DNA of 44,554 bases from an uncultured Oscillospiraceae bacterium (GCA_910584805.1 CAJUCB010000005.1:1-44554), one strand, 5' to 3'. Positions 8,637 through 16,790 are shown, counted from the stretch's first letter. The notes: generated by a model from the letters alone, not told the origin. A program made the numbers and translations.

Positions 8637-9884
8637 ATGGTAACGATTGAAACCCTGCCGGGGGGCGTGCGCCTGATTACCGAGGCCATCCCCACCGTCC
8701 GCTCTGCCTCCCTGGGTATCTGGGTGAAGGGCGGGTCCCGGGTGGAGACGGCCCAGGAATCTGGGGCGGCCCACTTCATTGAACACATGCTCTTCAAGGG
8801 CACCCAGCGCCGCTCCGCCGCGGACATCGCCCGGGAGACCGACGCCATCGGCGGACAGATCAACGCCTATACCACCAAGGAGTCCACCTGCTTCTATGCC
8901 CGGGTGCTGGACGACCACTTGGCCCAGGCCCTGGACATCCTCTACGATATGGTCTACCACTCCGCCTTCGCCCAGGAGGCGGTGGAGACCGAGCGGGGGG
9001 TCATTTTGGAGGAAATCGACATGTACGAGGACACCCCCGACGACCTGTGCGGGGAGAAGCTCTTCCAGGCGGTGTATGCCCCCAGCGCCCTGTCCCGGCC
9101 CATCCTGGGCCGGAAGGAGACCTTGGCCAACATGACCGGGGACTTTTTGCGGGACTTCCACCAGCGCAGCTATCGGGCGGAAAATACCGTGGTCTCCCTG
9201 GCGGGGAGCTTCCGCCAGGAGGACCTGGACCAGCTGCGCCAGCGCTTTTCCGTCCTTCCGCCAGGGGCGGCCAGGGAGGAGGAGACGGCCTTGTACCGCC
9301 CCGCCTTTGTGGCCACCCAAAAGCCCATTGAGCAAAACCACCTGCTCATGGCCTTCCCAGGGCTGGGCTACGGCTCCCCCAAGCGCTTTGCCCTGCAATT
9401 GCTCTCCACCATCCTGGGGGGCGGGGTGTCCTCCCGGCTGTTCCAGACCGTCCGGGAGCAGCAGGGGCTGTGCTACTCCATCTACTCCTACGGGGCCAGC
9501 CACCGGGAGACCGGCTGCTTTTGCATCTATACCGCCCTCAACGGCGCCACCGAGGCCAAAGCCCTGGAAACCATCCGCCAGGTGGTGCGGGACTTCAAAC
9601 AAAACGGCCCCACCCAGGAGGAGCTCTCCCGGGTCCGGGAGCAGACCAAGGCCAACGTGGTCATGGGCATGGAGTCCACCCAGTCCCGAATGAGCCACTC
9701 CGGCCGCTCCCTGCTGTTCAACGGGGAAATCCTCTCCGCCGAACAGCTCATCGCCGCCTACGACGCCGTGACCCGGGAGGATATCCTGGCTCTGGCAGAG
9801 GAAGTGTTTGATTGGGACCAGCTGTCCCTGTCCGCTGTGGGGCAGGTGCGGGAGGCCGAGAGCTACCGGGAACTGCTGCTTTGA
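8637..9884 (+). CDS. M16 family zinc metallopeptidase (processing-peptidase-like)
   Basis: 415 aa. The inverted zinc motif HFIEH is at residues 46-50 (H46, E49, H50), and the distal glutamate ligand is expected in VILEEIDMYEDTPDD near 122-134. The C-terminal half carries the conserved RLFQTVREQQGLCYSIYS segment of the family. Size and layout match single-subunit bacterial relatives of the mitochondrial processing peptidase (YmxG/MlpA type), which form dimers in the cytosol. The start is two bases after the Mur-ligase/kinase stop, with AAGGAG inside the upstream gene, so translation is probably coupled. It is the last gene before a strong terminator. Substrate unknown; I see no signal peptide. 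Confidence 0.88.
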   Translation: MVTIETLPGGVRLITEAIPTVRSASLGIWVKGGSRVETAQESGAAHFIEHMLFKGTQRRSAADIARETDAIGGQINAYTTKESTCFYARVLDDHLAQALDILYDMVYHSAFAQEAVETERGVILEEIDMYEDTPDDLCGEKLFQAVYAPSALSRPILGRKETLANMTGDFLRDFHQRSYRAENTVVSLAGSFRQEDLDQLRQRFSVLPPGAAREEETALYRPAFVATQKPIEQNHLLMAFPGLGYGSPKRFALQLLSTILGGGVSSRLFQTVREQQGLCYSIYSYGASHRETGCFCIYTALNGATEAKALETIRQVVRDFKQNGPTQEELSRVREQTKANVVMGMESTQSRMSHSGRSLLFNGEILSAEQLIAAYDAVTREDILALAEEVFDWDQLSLSAVGQVREAESYRELLL

Positions 9885-9905
9885 GTGCGTGACACAAAAC
9901 GAAAA

Positions 9906-9942
9906 AGAGGATGCGGACCTGCCGGTCTGCATCCTCTTTTTT
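9906..9942 (+). terminator. Rho-independent terminator of the ATP-grasp/Mur/M16 operon
   Basis: A 14-bp stem (AGAGGATGCGGACC with GGTCTGCATCCTCT, one G-T wobble), loop TGCC, and a run of six Ts, 21 bases after the M16 stop. Confidence 0.9.
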
Positions 9943-9990
9943 CAATGATGTGTCATGTATGCTCTTGCACGTTTTTGTGTTCCCGTCCTG

Positions 9991-10134
9991 TTACTGCAAG
10001 CCAGCGATATAGGCATCAATCAGGGCTTTTAGCTCGTCAACGGTGTATGTTTTGTCGGGGTTGGCCTCCAAGATTTGCTTTAGGTCGAACATGGTGGCTT
10101 TCTGAATCATTAAAATCTCTTTCTCGGTCGGCAT
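9991..10134 (-). CDS. 47-aa orphan small protein
   Basis: The protein starts MPTEKEILMIQKATMFD and ends KALIDAYIAGLQ. It is charged, predicted mostly helical, and has no signal peptide, membrane segment or cysteine. I do not recognise the family. The case for a real gene is regulatory: an excellent ribosome site (AAGGAGGGG, 10141-10149) six bases before ATG 10134 and a promoter at 10193-10165. A longer in-frame version beginning near 10368 would run through that promoter and ribosome site and is rejected. It stands alone, transcribed towards the operon terminator. The pattern PDKTYTVDELKALIDAYI might be the C-terminal core of a small helical family. Confidence 0.65.
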   Translation of the reverse strand: MPTEKEILMIQKATMFDLKQILEANPDKTYTVDELKALIDAYIAGLQ

Positions 10135-10164
10135 AGTTGTCCCCTCCTTTTTTAAGTTAACTAT

Positions 10165-10193
10165 ATCATAACAAGGCTTTGCTCCCCCGTCAA
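10165..10193 (-). promoter_or_regulatory. Promoter of the 47-aa gene
   Basis: Reading the minus strand: TTGACG (10193-10188), 17-base spacer, TATGAT (10170-10165), then the AAGGAGGGG ribosome site. Confidence 0.75.
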
Positions 10194-10314
10194 GAGGGAA
10201 GGGCGGGTTGTCCCCCTGCCCAGGAAAATTTTCCCACCATCCAGAAAGCGACAGAATGACGTGTGCCCATTCCGCTAGGATAGAGGGGACAACCCATAGG
10301 AAAAGAGGGAGCGT

Positions 10315-12969
10315 ATGGAACGAGCCTTTCACACAAAATCCCTGCGCCAGGTGCTGGACGAGCTCCACAGCGACAGCGACCGGGGCCTCTCCCCGGCGGA
10401 GGCCAAAAAGCGCCTGGGACAGTTCGGGGAAAACCGTTTGGAGCAGGGGAAGCAGGCGGGGCTGTTTTTCCGGGTCTTGGCCCAGCTTAAGGACCCCATG
10501 ATCCTAGTGCTGCTAGCGGCGGCGGGGCTGTCCTACTTCGCCGGGGGCGGGGAGGACTGGTTAGATGCCGCCATCATCCTGTTGATCGTGGCCTTTAACA
10601 CCGTGATCTCCGTCTCCCAGGAGGACAACGCCCGGAAAGCCCTGGAAGCCCTGCAGCAGCTCTCCGCCCCCAAGACCCTGGTGGTCCGGGGAGGGCAGGA
10701 GCTGCGTTTGGACAGCGCCCAGCTGGTGCCCGGGGACGTGGTGCTTTTGGAGGCGGGGGATTTCGTCCCCGCCGACGGGCGGGTGCTGTGGGCGGCGGAG
10801 CTACAGGCAGATGAGTCCGCCATGACGGGGGAGTCCCTCCCGGTCCACAAGCAGGCCGGGGGCGCCCTGGCCCCGGAGACCCCCTTGGCGGAGCGGCGGA
10901 ACATGGTCATCGGCGGCACCGTCATCACCGGGGGCCGGGGGCGGGTGGTGATTACCGCCACGGGGATGGCCTCGGAGATGGGCCGCATTGCCGGGCTGCT
11001 GCTGAACCAGGACCAGGGGGAGACCCCCTTGCAGCAGAAGATGGGGGAGGTATCCAAGGTGCTGTCCCTGGTGTGCGTGGGGGTGTGCGCCGTGATGTTC
11101 GGCGTGGGGATGCTCCAACACCGGGACATGCTGGACATGTTCCTCACCGCCGTAGCCCTGGCGGTGGCGGCCATCCCGGAGGGCCTGCCTGCCATTGTCA
11201 CCATCGTCCTGGCCATGGGGGTGGGGCGGATGGCCAAGCGGGGGGCCATCATCAAGCGCCTGCCTGCGGTGGAGACCTTGGGCTGTGCCTCGGTGATCTG
11301 CTCGGACAAGACCGGTACCCTCACCAAGAACCAAATGACCGTCCTGGAACTGCGCACCCCCGGCGGGGCGGACCGCAAAACCCTACTTACCCTGGGGGCC
11401 CTGTGCGGGGATGCCAAGGCCACCCCCGGCGGCGGCTTTACCGGGGACCCCACAGAGGCCGCCATTGCCGCCATCGCCGCCCAGGAGGGCTTCCTCCGGG
11501 GGGAGCTGGAAAAAAGCTATCCCCGGAAGGGGGAGGCCCCCTTCGATTCCAGCCGCAAGCGCATGGCCACCTGCCACACCACCCCCCAGGGGGGCTGCCT
11601 CATTGCCGTGAAGGGGGCCCCGGAGGCGGTGTTGGCCTGCTGCACCCACATCCTGGGGTCCAACGGCCCCCGGCCCCTCACCGAGTCGGAGCGGGAGCGC
11701 ATCCGCCGGGAGAACCAGGCTCTGGCAGGGGCGGCCCTGCGGGTGCTGGCGGTGGCCCAGGGGGAGCGGGCCCAGCTCCCCGGCCGTTACACCGCCGGTG
11801 AACTGGAACGGGAGCTGTGCTTTGTGGGCCTGGTGGGGATGATGGACCCACCCCGGCCAGAGGTCCGGGAGGCGGTGTCCCGTTGTACGGCGGCGGGCAT
11901 CCGTCCGGTGATGATTACCGGGGACCACAAGGACACCGCCGTAGCCATTGCCCGGGACTTGAACATTTTCCGCCCCGGGGACCGGGCCCTGGATGGACCC
12001 GCCCTGGACATGCTCCCCCAGGAGATGTTGGAGGAGGAGATTGAGGCGGTGTCGGTTTACGCCCGGGTGACCCCGGAGCACAAAATGCGCATCGTCCGGG
12101 CCTGGCAGAAGCGGGGCAGGGTGGTGGCTATGACCGGGGACGGGGTCAACGACGCCCCCGCCCTGAAAACCGCCGACATCGGCTGCGCCATGGGCAAGGG
12201 GGGCACCGACGTGGCCAAGGGCGCGGCGGACATGATCCTCACCGACGACAACTTTGCCACGGTGGTGGCCGCCGTAGAGCAGGGCCGGGGGATTTATGCC
12301 AACATCCGCAAGGCCATCCACTACCTGCTCTCCTGTAACATCGGGGAGATTTTGGCCATCTTCCTGGCCACCCTCCTGGCCTTCCCCCACGCCCCCCTGA
12401 GCCCGGTGCAGCTGCTGTGGCTGAACCTGGTGACGGATTCCCTCCCCGCCCTGGCCCTGGGGATGGAGGGGGTGGAGGAGGCCGTGATGAGCCAGGCCCC
12501 CCGGGGGAAGGAGGAGCCACTGTTCTCCAAGGGCTTTTCCTTCCGCCTGCTGTGGCAGGGCTGCCTGGTGGGGGGGCTGACCCTGCTGGCCTACTGGCTG
12601 GGGCTGGTGCTGGCGGAGTCCTACGCCGTGGCCAACACCATGGCCTTTGCCACCCTCACCTTCAGCCAGCTCTTCCACGCCTTTGACGTGCGCAGCGAGG
12701 AGGCGTCCCTGTTCCACATTGGCTTGTTCTCCAACCCCGCCATGAACAAGGCCTTCCTGGCTGGGGCGGCCCTTCAAGTGGCGGTGCTGCTGCTGCCGCC
12801 CTTGCAGGGGGCCTTCTCCGTGGTGGCCCTGGACGGCCAGGAATGGGCTGCCGTCCTGGGGCTGGCGGTGACACCCCTGGTGGTGTGTGAGCTGGAAAAG
12901 GCCCTCCGCCGGATGAGCCGCCGGGCCGGGAAGCCCGCCAGTGAGGCCCGGGTCCTGGCGGGGAAATAG
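10315..12969 (+). CDS. Cation-transporting P-type ATPase, calcium-pump (P2A) type
   Basis: 884 aa with all P-type landmarks: the actuator loop DESAMTGES, the M4 ion-binding motif AAIPEGLPAIVT, the phosphorylation site SDKTGTLTKNQM (Asp331), the nucleotide domain with KGAPEAVL, the hinge MTGDGVNDAPALK, and the M6 segment LLWLNLVTDSLPALALGME. The PEGLP and NLVTD motifs are those of SERCA-like Ca2+ pumps, so Ca2+ export from the cytosol is the likely role; Mn2+ export cannot be excluded. The N-terminal cation-ATPase domain begins FHTKSLRQVLDEL. No metal-binding CxxC domain precedes the membrane part, which argues against Cu/Zn pumps. The start is supported by AAGAGGGA upstream. It is a single-gene unit convergent with the next gene. 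Confidence 0.93.
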   Translation: MERAFHTKSLRQVLDELHSDSDRGLSPAEAKKRLGQFGENRLEQGKQAGLFFRVLAQLKDPMILVLLAAAGLSYFAGGGEDWLDAAIILLIVAFNTVISVSQEDNARKALEALQQLSAPKTLVVRGGQELRLDSAQLVPGDVVLLEAGDFVPADGRVLWAAELQADESAMTGESLPVHKQAGGALAPETPLAERRNMVIGGTVITGGRGRVVITATGMASEMGRIAGLLLNQDQGETPLQQKMGEVSKVLSLVCVGVCAVMFGVGMLQHRDMLDMFLTAVALAVAAIPEGLPAIVTIVLAMGVGRMAKRGAIIKRLPAVETLGCASVICSDKTGTLTKNQMTVLELRTPGGADRKTLLTLGALCGDAKATPGGGFTGDPTEAAIAAIAAQEGFLRGELEKSYPRKGEAPFDSSRKRMATCHTTPQGGCLIAVKGAPEAVLACCTHILGSNGPRPLTESERERIRRENQALAGAALRVLAVAQGERAQLPGRYTAGELERELCFVGLVGMMDPPRPEVREAVSRCTAAGIRPVMITGDHKDTAVAIARDLNIFRPGDRALDGPALDMLPQEMLEEEIEAVSVYARVTPEHKMRIVRAWQKRGRVVAMTGDGVNDAPALKTADIGCAMGKGGTDVAKGAADMILTDDNFATVVAAVEQGRGIYANIRKAIHYLLSCNIGEILAIFLATLLAFPHAPLSPVQLLWLNLVTDSLPALALGMEGVEEAVMSQAPRGKEEPLFSKGFSFRLLWQGCLVGGLTLLAYWLGLVLAESYAVANTMAFATLTFSQLFHAFDVRSEEASLFHIGLFSNPAMNKAFLAGAALQVAVLLLPPLQGAFSVVALDGQEWAAVLGLAVTPLVVCELEKALRRMSRRAGKPASEARVLAGK

Positions 12970-13003
12970 GGGATTCCAATTCGGTAAAACCATATCAGGA
13001 CAG

Positions 13004-13043
13004 AAAAAGGGTGGGTCCCCCTGGAATACAGGGGGCCCCACCC
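13004..13043 (-). terminator. Terminator of the Cys-rich protein gene
   Basis: A 15-bp GC-rich stem with one mismatch (13009-13023 with 13029-13043, loop GAATA); read on the minus strand it is followed by TTTTT (13008-13004). It lies between convergent genes and may also slow transcription from the ATPase side. Confidence 0.8.
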
Positions 13044-13063
13044 ATTGCGCTTGGGGGGCGTGG

Positions 13064-14062
13064 TCAGCAGCCGCAGCTACAGCAGTTGTTGCCGCCGCCG
13101 CAGCAGTTCCCGCCGCCGGGCTCCTCCTCCATCCCAGGCAAGGCGCTGGGGGGGAAGAATTCGCCCACAGGGAAGCGGATCTGCCGGAAGATCTCGCAGG
13201 GGTCTTCGTCGCAGCAGTCGTCCCCGCCGCCGCTGCACTCCCGGGTGGGCATGCAGTAGTCGTACATGGGGATGAGGAGCTGGGAGTCCCGCTCCAGGCG
13301 CACGATGGAGAACTGGCCCAGGGTGACGCACAGCCGCCGGGCGCAGGCGTCGAAGCACAGCTCGCTGTCGAAGAGGGCGTCAATGCCTGTGGGGATCTCC
13401 GTGAGCTCGTTCTCCCCATAGACCATGCTGGCGCCAGGGGTGCCGGATGTACCGGGGCCGCCAGGGGTACCAGGGGCGCAGGGCCCGCAGGGGGGCGGCG
13501 GGGGCGGGCACACTGGTGCGCAGCCGGGGGGGCAGGGGCAGCCACAGCCGCCAAAGTCGCAGCCCTCGCACAGGCGCAGGCTCAGGACGATGGGGTCCAC
13601 CGCCTCCACCACCGCTTCGGGGAGATTGCTGCGCCGGCCCAGCTGGGCGTCGGGCCCGTCGGGCTGGTAGCGGGAGGAGAAGACTTTGGCGTTGCCCTCG
13701 CTGCCAAAGAGGATCACCCGCTTGTCAAAGACCGCCAGGCCGCTGATGTCGGCGGTGCGGGCCCCGCCCAAAAAGGCCTCGGCGGTGATGCGGTAGTAGT
13801 AGCGGATGTCTACGCTGAAGAAGCCCCGGTTGTAGGCGGCGGGCTCCACGTCGATGTAGGCTCTCAGCAGCTCCGCCCGCCCTCCCCGGACACTGAGGGC
13901 GCGGTCAATGACCGCTTGGGAGCCTCTGGTGGGATAGACCCGCAGGTCTTCGATGCAATCCTTGTCACGGCAACTGTCGTAAATCTTTTTCGTATGGATG
14001 CACACGGCTTCCCGGATGCCGCAGCTATCTTGCACCGGACCGGGTACGACCCGTTCACTCAT
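13064..14062 (-). CDS. Cys/Pro/Gly-rich protein, possibly spore-coat or surface associated
   Basis: 332 aa. An N-terminal block contains CIHTKKIYDSCRDKDCIEDL, then a globular region, then a low-complexity centre rich in CPCPPGC-type turns and PPPPP, a short collagen-like stretch (GTPGGPGTSGTPG), a second globular part, and a tail of clustered cysteines ending NNCCSCGC. There is no signal peptide or sortase motif. I have seen the CIHTKK(I/V)YDSCRDKDC block in uncharacterised Clostridia proteins, and a cross-linked spore-coat role is an inference from the cysteine pattern. The start is ATG 14062 because AGAGGAGGT (14077-14069) precedes it; an upstream in-frame start at 14173 has no such site. 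The gene stands alone with its own terminator. Confidence 0.75.
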   Translation of the reverse strand: MSERVVPGPVQDSCGIREAVCIHTKKIYDSCRDKDCIEDLRVYPTRGSQAVIDRALSVRGGRAELLRAYIDVEPAAYNRGFFSVDIRYYYRITAEAFLGGARTADISGLAVFDKRVILFGSEGNAKVFSSRYQPDGPDAQLGRRSNLPEAVVEAVDPIVLSLRLCEGCDFGGCGCPCPPGCAPVCPPPPPPCGPCAPGTPGGPGTSGTPGASMVYGENELTEIPTGIDALFDSELCFDACARRLCVTLGQFSIVRLERDSQLLIPMYDYCMPTRECSGGGDDCCDEDPCEIFRQIRFPVGEFFPPSALPGMEEEPGGGNCCGGGNNCCSCGC

Positions 14063-14182
14063 AATGTTACCTCCTCTGGTTGTTTCAGACTGGCGTTGCT
14101 TGCCATTCCATTCTATGAGCCTGGGGGGAAATGGTGCGCCTGCTTTCGCGGCAGGGGGACGGAAATCCGACAAAATTTCCCC

Positions 14183-14211
14183 TTGAAATTTCCTGCGGCT
14201 CGTGCTATAAT
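14183..14211 (+). promoter_or_regulatory. Promoter of tRNA-Gly
   Basis: TTGAAA (14183-14188), 17-base spacer, TATAAT (14206-14211), about 50 bases before the mature tRNA. Confidence 0.8.
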
Positions 14212-14263
14212 ACGCAGGTAGTCAGATGACGGTGCCCTTTTGGCCCCTCCCCTGGCGGAAAAT

Positions 14264-14337
14264 GCAGGTATAGTTCATCGGTAGAACGCAAGCTTCCCAA
14301 GCTTGATAGGAGGGTTCGACTCCCTTTACCTGCTCCA
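14264..14337 (+). tRNA. tRNA-Gly (anticodon CCC)
   Basis: A cloverleaf can be drawn by eye: acceptor arms GCAGGTA (14264-14270) and TACCTGC (14327-14333) pair over seven bases, the anticodon stem CAAGC/GCTTG encloses loop TTCCCAA (anticodon CCC), and the T-arm contains GGTTCGAC. Discriminator T is followed by a gene-encoded CCA (14335-14337). It reads GGG glycine codons. The gene is monocistronic with its own promoter and terminator. Confidence 0.95.
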
Positions 14338-14340
14338 AAA

Positions 14341-14385
14341 AACAGAGGCTATCGCACCATAGGGTGTGGTAGCCTCTGTTTTTTT
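14341..14385 (+). terminator. Terminator of tRNA-Gly
   Basis: The arms AACAGAGGCTA and TAGCCTCTGTT continue into an imperfect inner stem, and a run of seven Ts follows; it starts three bases after the CCA end. Confidence 0.93.
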
Positions 14386-14399
14386 GTTGGGGATGGGCA

Positions 14400-14434
14400 T
14401 AACGTACCCCCGGACGGTGCCGCCCGGGGGGTTA
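14400..14434. other. GC-rich hairpin downstream of the FapA gene
   Basis: CCCCCGG and CCGGGGG arms around a nine-base centre lie between the tRNA terminator and the end of the minus-strand FapA gene. There is no T-run on either strand, so terminator function is uncertain. Confidence 0.35.
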
Positions 14435-14444
14435 CGCTGTGTGT

Positions 14445-16040
14445 TCACTTTAATAGGATTCTCCGCTCACAGAGGTGGATATTACACTGTTCCTCTATGG
14501 TGGTGACCGCTTCCTTGGCGCGGCCGATTTGGACGTCCAGGCAGGGCTGCAATTTCTCACAGCGGATGATCCCCTTGCTTTTTTTGTCCAGGGCTTTGTC
14601 CACCTCGGCCAAGTCGATTTTCAACATCGCCTGCCGCTCAATGTATAGCTTGCGCTGCTCTAGGAGGGTTTCCAGCACCGCCTGCTCCTTGTCCGAAATC
14701 CGGTGCCCCAGCTTCCGCAGGGCGGTGATATTGTCCCACAGCACGGTGAGGGTGGGGCCGATTTCCGCCAGCTCCCCCCGGACCCGCTCCCAGGTCTCCG
14801 GGATGTGGGGGGGATAGCCCACGGAGATCTGGCTCCGGCCTCCGGCTAAGTTCCCGATGCGCAGGCACAGGACGCTGCCCCCGGCCCGGATTTGGCTGTC
14901 CACAATCATCCCCCGGCCGCCCATGGCATACACGGTGCCGCCACAGCGGATTTCGCAGTTGTTGACCATCTCCGCGATTACGCTGGTTTCCGCCACGATC
15001 TGCGCACACTCCATCACAGGGGACTGCACCTGACGGGCTGCGGTGAGGAAGGTCTGCCCTGTGGTGCCGAAAATCCCCTCCTGGACGCGGATAGTCCCGC
15101 CGGTGGAGACCACCCGGGCCTGCCCCATCTTCCCGCCGATGATGATGTCACCAGAGGCCTCAATGGAGACCCCGCCGTCTACGTTTCCCTCCACGTAGAG
15201 GTTGCCCGAGATTTGAAGCGTCCCCTGGAATTGCTCCATGCTCCCGTCGATGATCTTCTGGGCCTGGACGCAAAACAGATCGTTTTCGATGTATAGGATT
15301 CCGTCCGCCCCGGCGGTGAGGGCCAAGCCGCCCCGTTCGATCTTGGTGTTCACCCCCTGGGGCACATGGGCGCTGACCACCGGGGGGCTGGGGAGGGCCT
15401 GCCCTGTGACATCCATGCCGTCCGTCCCCGGCTTTGGGGGACGGATCATGCAGATAACCGCCCCTTTTCGGATGGGCTGCACCTGGCTGTCGGGGCCGAA
15501 GTCCACTTGGCTGCCGTCCTGTATGTCCAGGCGCATATTGATGCGCCGCTGGAACAGCTCCGTGAGCTTGCCGTCTGACCCGGGGCAGGGCAGCTTTCCC
15601 CGGGCCACCGGGAAGATGTGGAGATATCCACAGCCATAGTCCCGTTGGAGCGCCTCCTCCGGAAACACGCCGTAGAGGATCCCCTCATAATGCAGGTCTT
15701 CCCAAAAGGTCTCAAAGCTGATCCCATCGCCGTCGTTCTCTGGGGGGAGCAGGCAGGCATAGGCGCACATCCGGTCCGTTGACAGGAAAAACCGTGCCTC
15801 CGCTTTCATAGGCCGCCACTCGCCATCCAATACCTTCCTGTGCCGGTCTCTGCAGGTTTCCTTGAGAACACGGATAAACGCATCTACGGTTTTGCTGTCG
15901 TCCGGATAGTGCGCTTTTGCCTCTTCACCGGCTGCATCCAGTTCTGAGAACATTTTCCTGTAGGGGATGGGATGAAACGCGTTCCTTTCCTGCTCGCCCC
16001 GGGCAGCTTCCCGTGGGACAAAACGATCAAAGATTGGCAT
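14445..16040 (-). CDS. FapA / DUF342 polymer-forming-like protein
   Basis: 531 aa. The C-terminal two thirds show the FapA layout: a beta-helix-like repeat region (GTLQISGNLYVEGNVDGG, IEASGDIIIGGKM, CGGTVYAMGGRG) followed by a helical, probably coiled-coil tail (about residues 430-510) with many Glu, Lys and Leu. The N-terminal 180 residues are less conserved and may be a lead domain. FapA was named for flagellar assembly, but no motility gene lies in this window; in non-flagellated Firmicutes such proteins are probably cytoplasmic or envelope scaffolds of unknown role. The start ATG 16040 follows AGGGTAGGAG. It has its own promoter at 16161-16133. Confidence 0.82.
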   Translation of the reverse strand: MPIFDRFVPREAARGEQERNAFHPIPYRKMFSELDAAGEEAKAHYPDDSKTVDAFIRVLKETCRDRHRKVLDGEWRPMKAEARFFLSTDRMCAYACLLPPENDGDGISFETFWEDLHYEGILYGVFPEEALQRDYGCGYLHIFPVARGKLPCPGSDGKLTELFQRRINMRLDIQDGSQVDFGPDSQVQPIRKGAVICMIRPPKPGTDGMDVTGQALPSPPVVSAHVPQGVNTKIERGGLALTAGADGILYIENDLFCVQAQKIIDGSMEQFQGTLQISGNLYVEGNVDGGVSIEASGDIIIGGKMGQARVVSTGGTIRVQEGIFGTTGQTFLTAARQVQSPVMECAQIVAETSVIAEMVNNCEIRCGGTVYAMGGRGMIVDSQIRAGGSVLCLRIGNLAGGRSQISVGYPPHIPETWERVRGELAEIGPTLTVLWDNITALRKLGHRISDKEQAVLETLLEQRKLYIERQAMLKIDLAEVDKALDKKSKGIIRCEKLQPCLDVQIGRAKEAVTTIEEQCNIHLCERRILLK

Positions 16041-16132
16041 TTTCGTCTCCTACCCTTTCCTAAACTCCGTATTGAAAACCGCTTTCCGCAAGCCATACCA
16101 GCCTGCCCCGATATCCAATCATTTTATAATTT

Positions 16133-16161
16133 ATTGTAGCATGCCCCTGGGGATTTATCAA
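16133..16161 (-). promoter_or_regulatory. Promoter of the FapA gene
   Basis: Minus strand: TTGATA (16161-16156), 17-base spacer, TACAAT (16138-16133), leaving a leader of roughly 90 bases. Confidence 0.65.
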
Positions 16162-16211
16162 GTATTATCCTGCCTGCCGGGCAGAATCCAGCTTGCGCTT
16201 TGGCGTTGCTC

Positions 16212-16240
16212 TTGCCATTGGTTGCCATCCATGGTATGAT
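16212..16240 (+). promoter_or_regulatory. Promoter of the heptad-repeat gene
   Basis: TTGCCA (16212-16217), 17-base spacer, TATGAT (16235-16240), 48 bases before the ATG, with GGAGAGGAG as ribosome site. Confidence 0.65.
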
Positions 16241-16287
16241 AGCATCATAAGGTTAAGAGTAAGCGGCTCACGGGAGAGGAGATACAT

Positions 16288-16764
16288 ATGAACAATGAGG
16301 AAAAGATCTTAGCAATCTTGGAGCAAATGCAGGGCCAGATGGACCGGATGGACGGCCGGATGGACCGAATGGAAGGCCGGATGGAACGAATGGAAGGCCG
16401 GATGGAACGAATGGAAGGCCGGATGGACAAAATGGACGGCCGGATGGAACGAATGGAAGGCCGGATGGACAAAATGGACGGCCGGATGGAACGCGTGGAA
16501 GGCCGGATGGACAAAATGGAGGCAAAGCAGGAGGAGACCCAGGCTACCATTGCCGACATGCAGACCACCTTGACCCGGGTGGCGGTCACCCAGGAGAATA
16601 TTGTCCTGCCCCAGTTGAAGCTGTTGGCGGAGGGGCATGAGAACGTGTTAAATAACCTGATACCCAAGAGCCGGGTGGAGAACCTAGAGGCAGAGGTGGT
16701 TGTACTGCGCACCGCCATCAAGAGCCTGGCACATGATGTAGAAGAATTGAAAAGCGCACGATAA
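16288..16764 (+). CDS. Heptad-repeat coiled-coil protein
   Basis: 158 aa, no signal peptide or membrane segment. Residues 16-78 are nine consecutive seven-residue units of the form G-R-M-(D/E)-(R/K)-M-(D/E), with Met at the a and d-like positions, so a long regular coiled coil is expected. Residues 79-158 continue as a less regular coiled coil (EETQATIADMQTT, VLRTAIKSLAHDVEELK). The pattern recalls small Firmicute proteins with variable repeat counts whose function is unknown; oligomerisation is the only safe inference. The gene has its own promoter and terminator. Confidence 0.8.
   Translation: MNNEEKILAILEQMQGQMDRMDGRMDRMEGRMERMEGRMERMEGRMDKMDGRMERMEGRMDKMDGRMERVEGRMDKMEAKQEETQATIADMQTTLTRVAVTQENIVLPQLKLLAEGHENVLNNLIPKSRVENLEAEVVVLRTAIKSLAHDVEELKSAR
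16333..16521 (+). repeat. 21-bp tandem repeat, nine units, inside the coiled-coil gene
   Basis: Units of the type GGCCGGATGGA(A/C)(C/A)NA... repeat every 21 bases, encoding exactly one heptad each. Several units are identical or differ by one to three bases, so slippage could change the copy number without breaking the frame. Confidence 0.9.
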
Positions 16765-16790
16765 TAGAGGGCATCCCCTGAGGAATCCTG

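Noticed and set aside
8022..9932. 636-codon minus-strand frame opposite the kinase domain and M16 gene
   Set aside because: GC-bias shadow: it mirrors strong, motif-bearing plus-strand genes and has no ribosome site or recognisable protein. The same applies to 519-1760, 2484-3830, 6367-7950, 20464-21552 and 24705-26051 (minus strand).
11383..13554. 723-codon minus-strand frame spanning the ATPase end and the Cys-rich gene
   Set aside because: Low-complexity His/Pro/Gly translation, opposite the ATPase and out of frame with the minus-strand Cys-rich gene; it also runs through a terminator.
16333..16521. CRISPR-like array
   Set aside because: The 21-bp units are contiguous with no spacers and stay in one coding frame. 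The same holds for the 18-bp units at 40437-40558.
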